Made by a program: the position numbers and the translations under genes
Source of the DNA: Victivallales bacterium
GTDB lineage: Bacteria > Verrucomicrobiota > Lentisphaeria > Victivallales > UBA1829
Length of the DNA stretch: 15,624 nucleotides
Assembly: GCA_016285335.1 (NCBI GenBank)
Contig: JAEEQO010000049.1
Coordinates: forward strand, 1-15,624
Reading direction: 5' to 3'
Shown: in pieces, positions 14,573 through 15,624 of the stretch
Position numbering within the stretch: the stretch's first letter is position 1
Layout of the letters: the number at the start of each line of letters is the position of its first letter
The notes under the pieces: generated by a model
What the model saw: the letters and a program-made list of their open reading frames with translations, nothing else
What the model was told of the DNA's origin: nothing
Databases searched by the model: none

Positions 14573-15624
14573 ATGAAAGAACTTGATTTTGATGTCCTGC
14601 GGGAGAAAATCTCCGCGCAGGTGGGCACTCCGACCTTCACAGACGGAGATATAAAGAAACCGGAGCTGAACCAACAGTTCTTCGCCAGACTCGCGGCAGC
14701 GGTTTACAACCCGATCTTCGAAAAGACCGAGGGGGCGTTCTATCTCTATGTTCCAGAATCCGGCTTATGGGTACGCCAGGACGAAGCAACGATGATCGAC
14801 ATGATCAGCCTCCTGATGATGAAATTCGCCGAGGAGACGTCGGATTCCGTCATCAACCGCAAAAGAAACGTCGGCACGATCAAGAGCATTCTGAAGTTCA
14901 TGCAGGCGGATGCGTGCTGCGGGAGAGAAAACGCTTTCGACCATAAGGGTGAACCCTTCATTCACTGCGGCAATGGCGTAATCACGTTCCCTGTTCAAGA
15001 GGACGGCCGTCGAAAGCCGGTCTTAATGCAGTTCGACCAGAAGTACATGAGCCGCAACCGGACTGAATGCAACTTCCGCGAGGACGCTGTCTGCCCGGAG
15101 TTCCTGAACCGCCTGATAAAACCCGCCATATCGGATGATGACCTCAATCACTTTCAGCAGTACGTTGGACAGTGCCTCCTCGGAGTGAACCGCAGCCAGA
15201 CCATCCTTCTTATGGTCGGGACTGCGGGTGGTGGCAAGAGTACGGGCGTCAATATCATTGAGAAGTTGGTCAACCGGAAGAACTGCACGGAACTGCGCCT
15301 CGAACATATGGGGAGTCGTTTCGAGACCCAGCGTCTGCTAGGCAAGACGCTCCTGACCGCCAAAGACGTCCCTTCAGATTTCCTGTCCACGAAATATACC
15401 TACAAGCTCAAGGCGCTTTCCGGCAAGGATACGCAGACGATTGAACTCAAAGGCAGCAATAACGTCTCGGACATCTGTGGCGAGTACAACATTATCATTA
15501 CGGCGAACAACACTCTGCACGTTGCCCTGGATGGTGATGTTGAAGCGTGGAAACGCCGCCTCATCCTGATCGAGTACAACAACCCGCCTCCGAAAGAGAA
15601 AATCGCTGACTTTGACGATTATCT
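14573..15624 (+). CDS. P4/D5-type superfamily 3 helicase (phage/plasmid primase family), partial
   Basis: The first 350 codons of a gene that runs off the right edge. It resembles the phage/plasmid DNA primase P4 family and poxvirus D5 helicases, ring-shaped replicative helicases of mobile elements. An N-terminal D5_N-like region is seen at about 35-180 (QFFARL..AVYNP, GAFYLYVPESGLW at 54-66, CGNGVITF at 132-139). The SF3 ATPase follows: Walker A GTAGGGKST (216-224), a Walker B-like TAKD (262-265), motif C with IITANN (308-313), and the arginine pair WKRR (326-329). The archaeo-eukaryotic primase domain that often precedes D5_N is absent, since the protein starts directly with it. AAAGG about eight bases before the ATG supports the start. 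It probably initiates replication of the element. Confidence 0.9.
   Translation, partial: MKELDFDVLREKISAQVGTPTFTDGDIKKPELNQQFFARLAAAVYNPIFEKTEGAFYLYVPESGLWVRQDEATMIDMISLLMMKFAEETSDSVINRKRNVGTIKSILKFMQADACCGRENAFDHKGEPFIHCGNGVITFPVQEDGRRKPVLMQFDQKYMSRNRTECNFREDAVCPEFLNRLIKPAISDDDLNHFQQYVGQCLLGVNRSQTILLMVGTAGGGKSTGVNIIEKLVNRKNCTELRLEHMGSRFETQRLLGKTLLTAKDVPSDFLSTKYTYKLKALSGKDTQTIELKGSNNVSDICGEYNIIITANNTLHVALDGDVEAWKRRLILIEYNNPPPKEKIADFDDY

Larger units (their letters stand above)
12696..15624. mobile_element. Probable integrative element beside tRNA-Ala (left part only)
   Basis: From the tRNA 3' end rightwards the gene content changes from conserved housekeeping genes to short orphan genes, a repeat-rich control region, and a P4/D5-type helicase typical of phages, satellites and integrative plasmids. 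tRNA 3' ends are classic targets of tyrosine recombinases, so an attachment site at or just inside the tRNA end is likely. The integrase and the other junction are not in the window, and I found no convincing second copy of the tRNA end. The left boundary is therefore inferred, not demonstrated, and could lie a few hundred bases further right. Confidence 0.55.

Overview
The window looks like chromosomal DNA of a Gram-negative bacterium with a recently acquired-looking element at its right end. An LptD-type outer-membrane protein implies an LPS-bearing outer membrane. MreB implies a rod or at least an elongating cell, and LysA implies meso-diaminopimelate metabolism. Housekeeping genes are mostly GC-rich at third codon positions. 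The NodB-type deacetylase belongs to a subfamily I associate with Bacteroidota and the PVC group, and the gene orders are not those of proteobacteria. A PVC-type host (for example Lentisphaerota or Verrucomicrobiota) is my best guess, but it is only a guess.

Positions 1-3834 (plus strand) are a replication and repair block: dnaN behind a promoter-like region, an intrinsic terminator, then recF and thiI 19 bases apart. An AT-rich convergent intergenic region (3835-4287) follows. It holds a thiI terminator-like hairpin and, at its right edge, two copies of a hairpin-forming GC-rich repeat plus a small palindrome that runs into the end of the next gene.

Positions 4288-12080 (minus strand) are six co-directional genes, in transcription order lptD, lysA, mreB, ruvB, a family 2 glycosyltransferase and a NodB-like polysaccharide deacetylase. 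Gaps run from 3 to 91 bases with no strong internal terminator. Four of the six serve the envelope: LPS export, the peptidoglycan precursor diaminopimelate branching to lysine, the elongation cytoskeleton, and a glycosyltransferase/deacetylase pair. ruvB (Holliday-junction branch migration) is inserted among them. An unexplained 0.5 kb spacer with the lptD promoter follows.

Positions 12619-12695 are a complete tRNA-Ala (anticodon CGC) with its own promoter and a strong terminator. Everything to the right (12696-15624) looks like the left part of an integrative element: a control region with nine CATACG motifs and a 42-base repeat duplicated exactly 143 bases apart, two small minus-strand genes of unknown function (a signal-peptide-bearing Pro/Val/Thr-rich protein and an acidic protein with a C-terminal membrane segment), and, on the plus strand, a P4/D5-type superfamily 3 helicase cut by the window edge. 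No integrase is visible; it would have to lie beyond the window. This element is the most novel part, because its repeat layout recalls the origin and crr repeats of phage P4, whose alpha protein is a distant relative of the helicase here.
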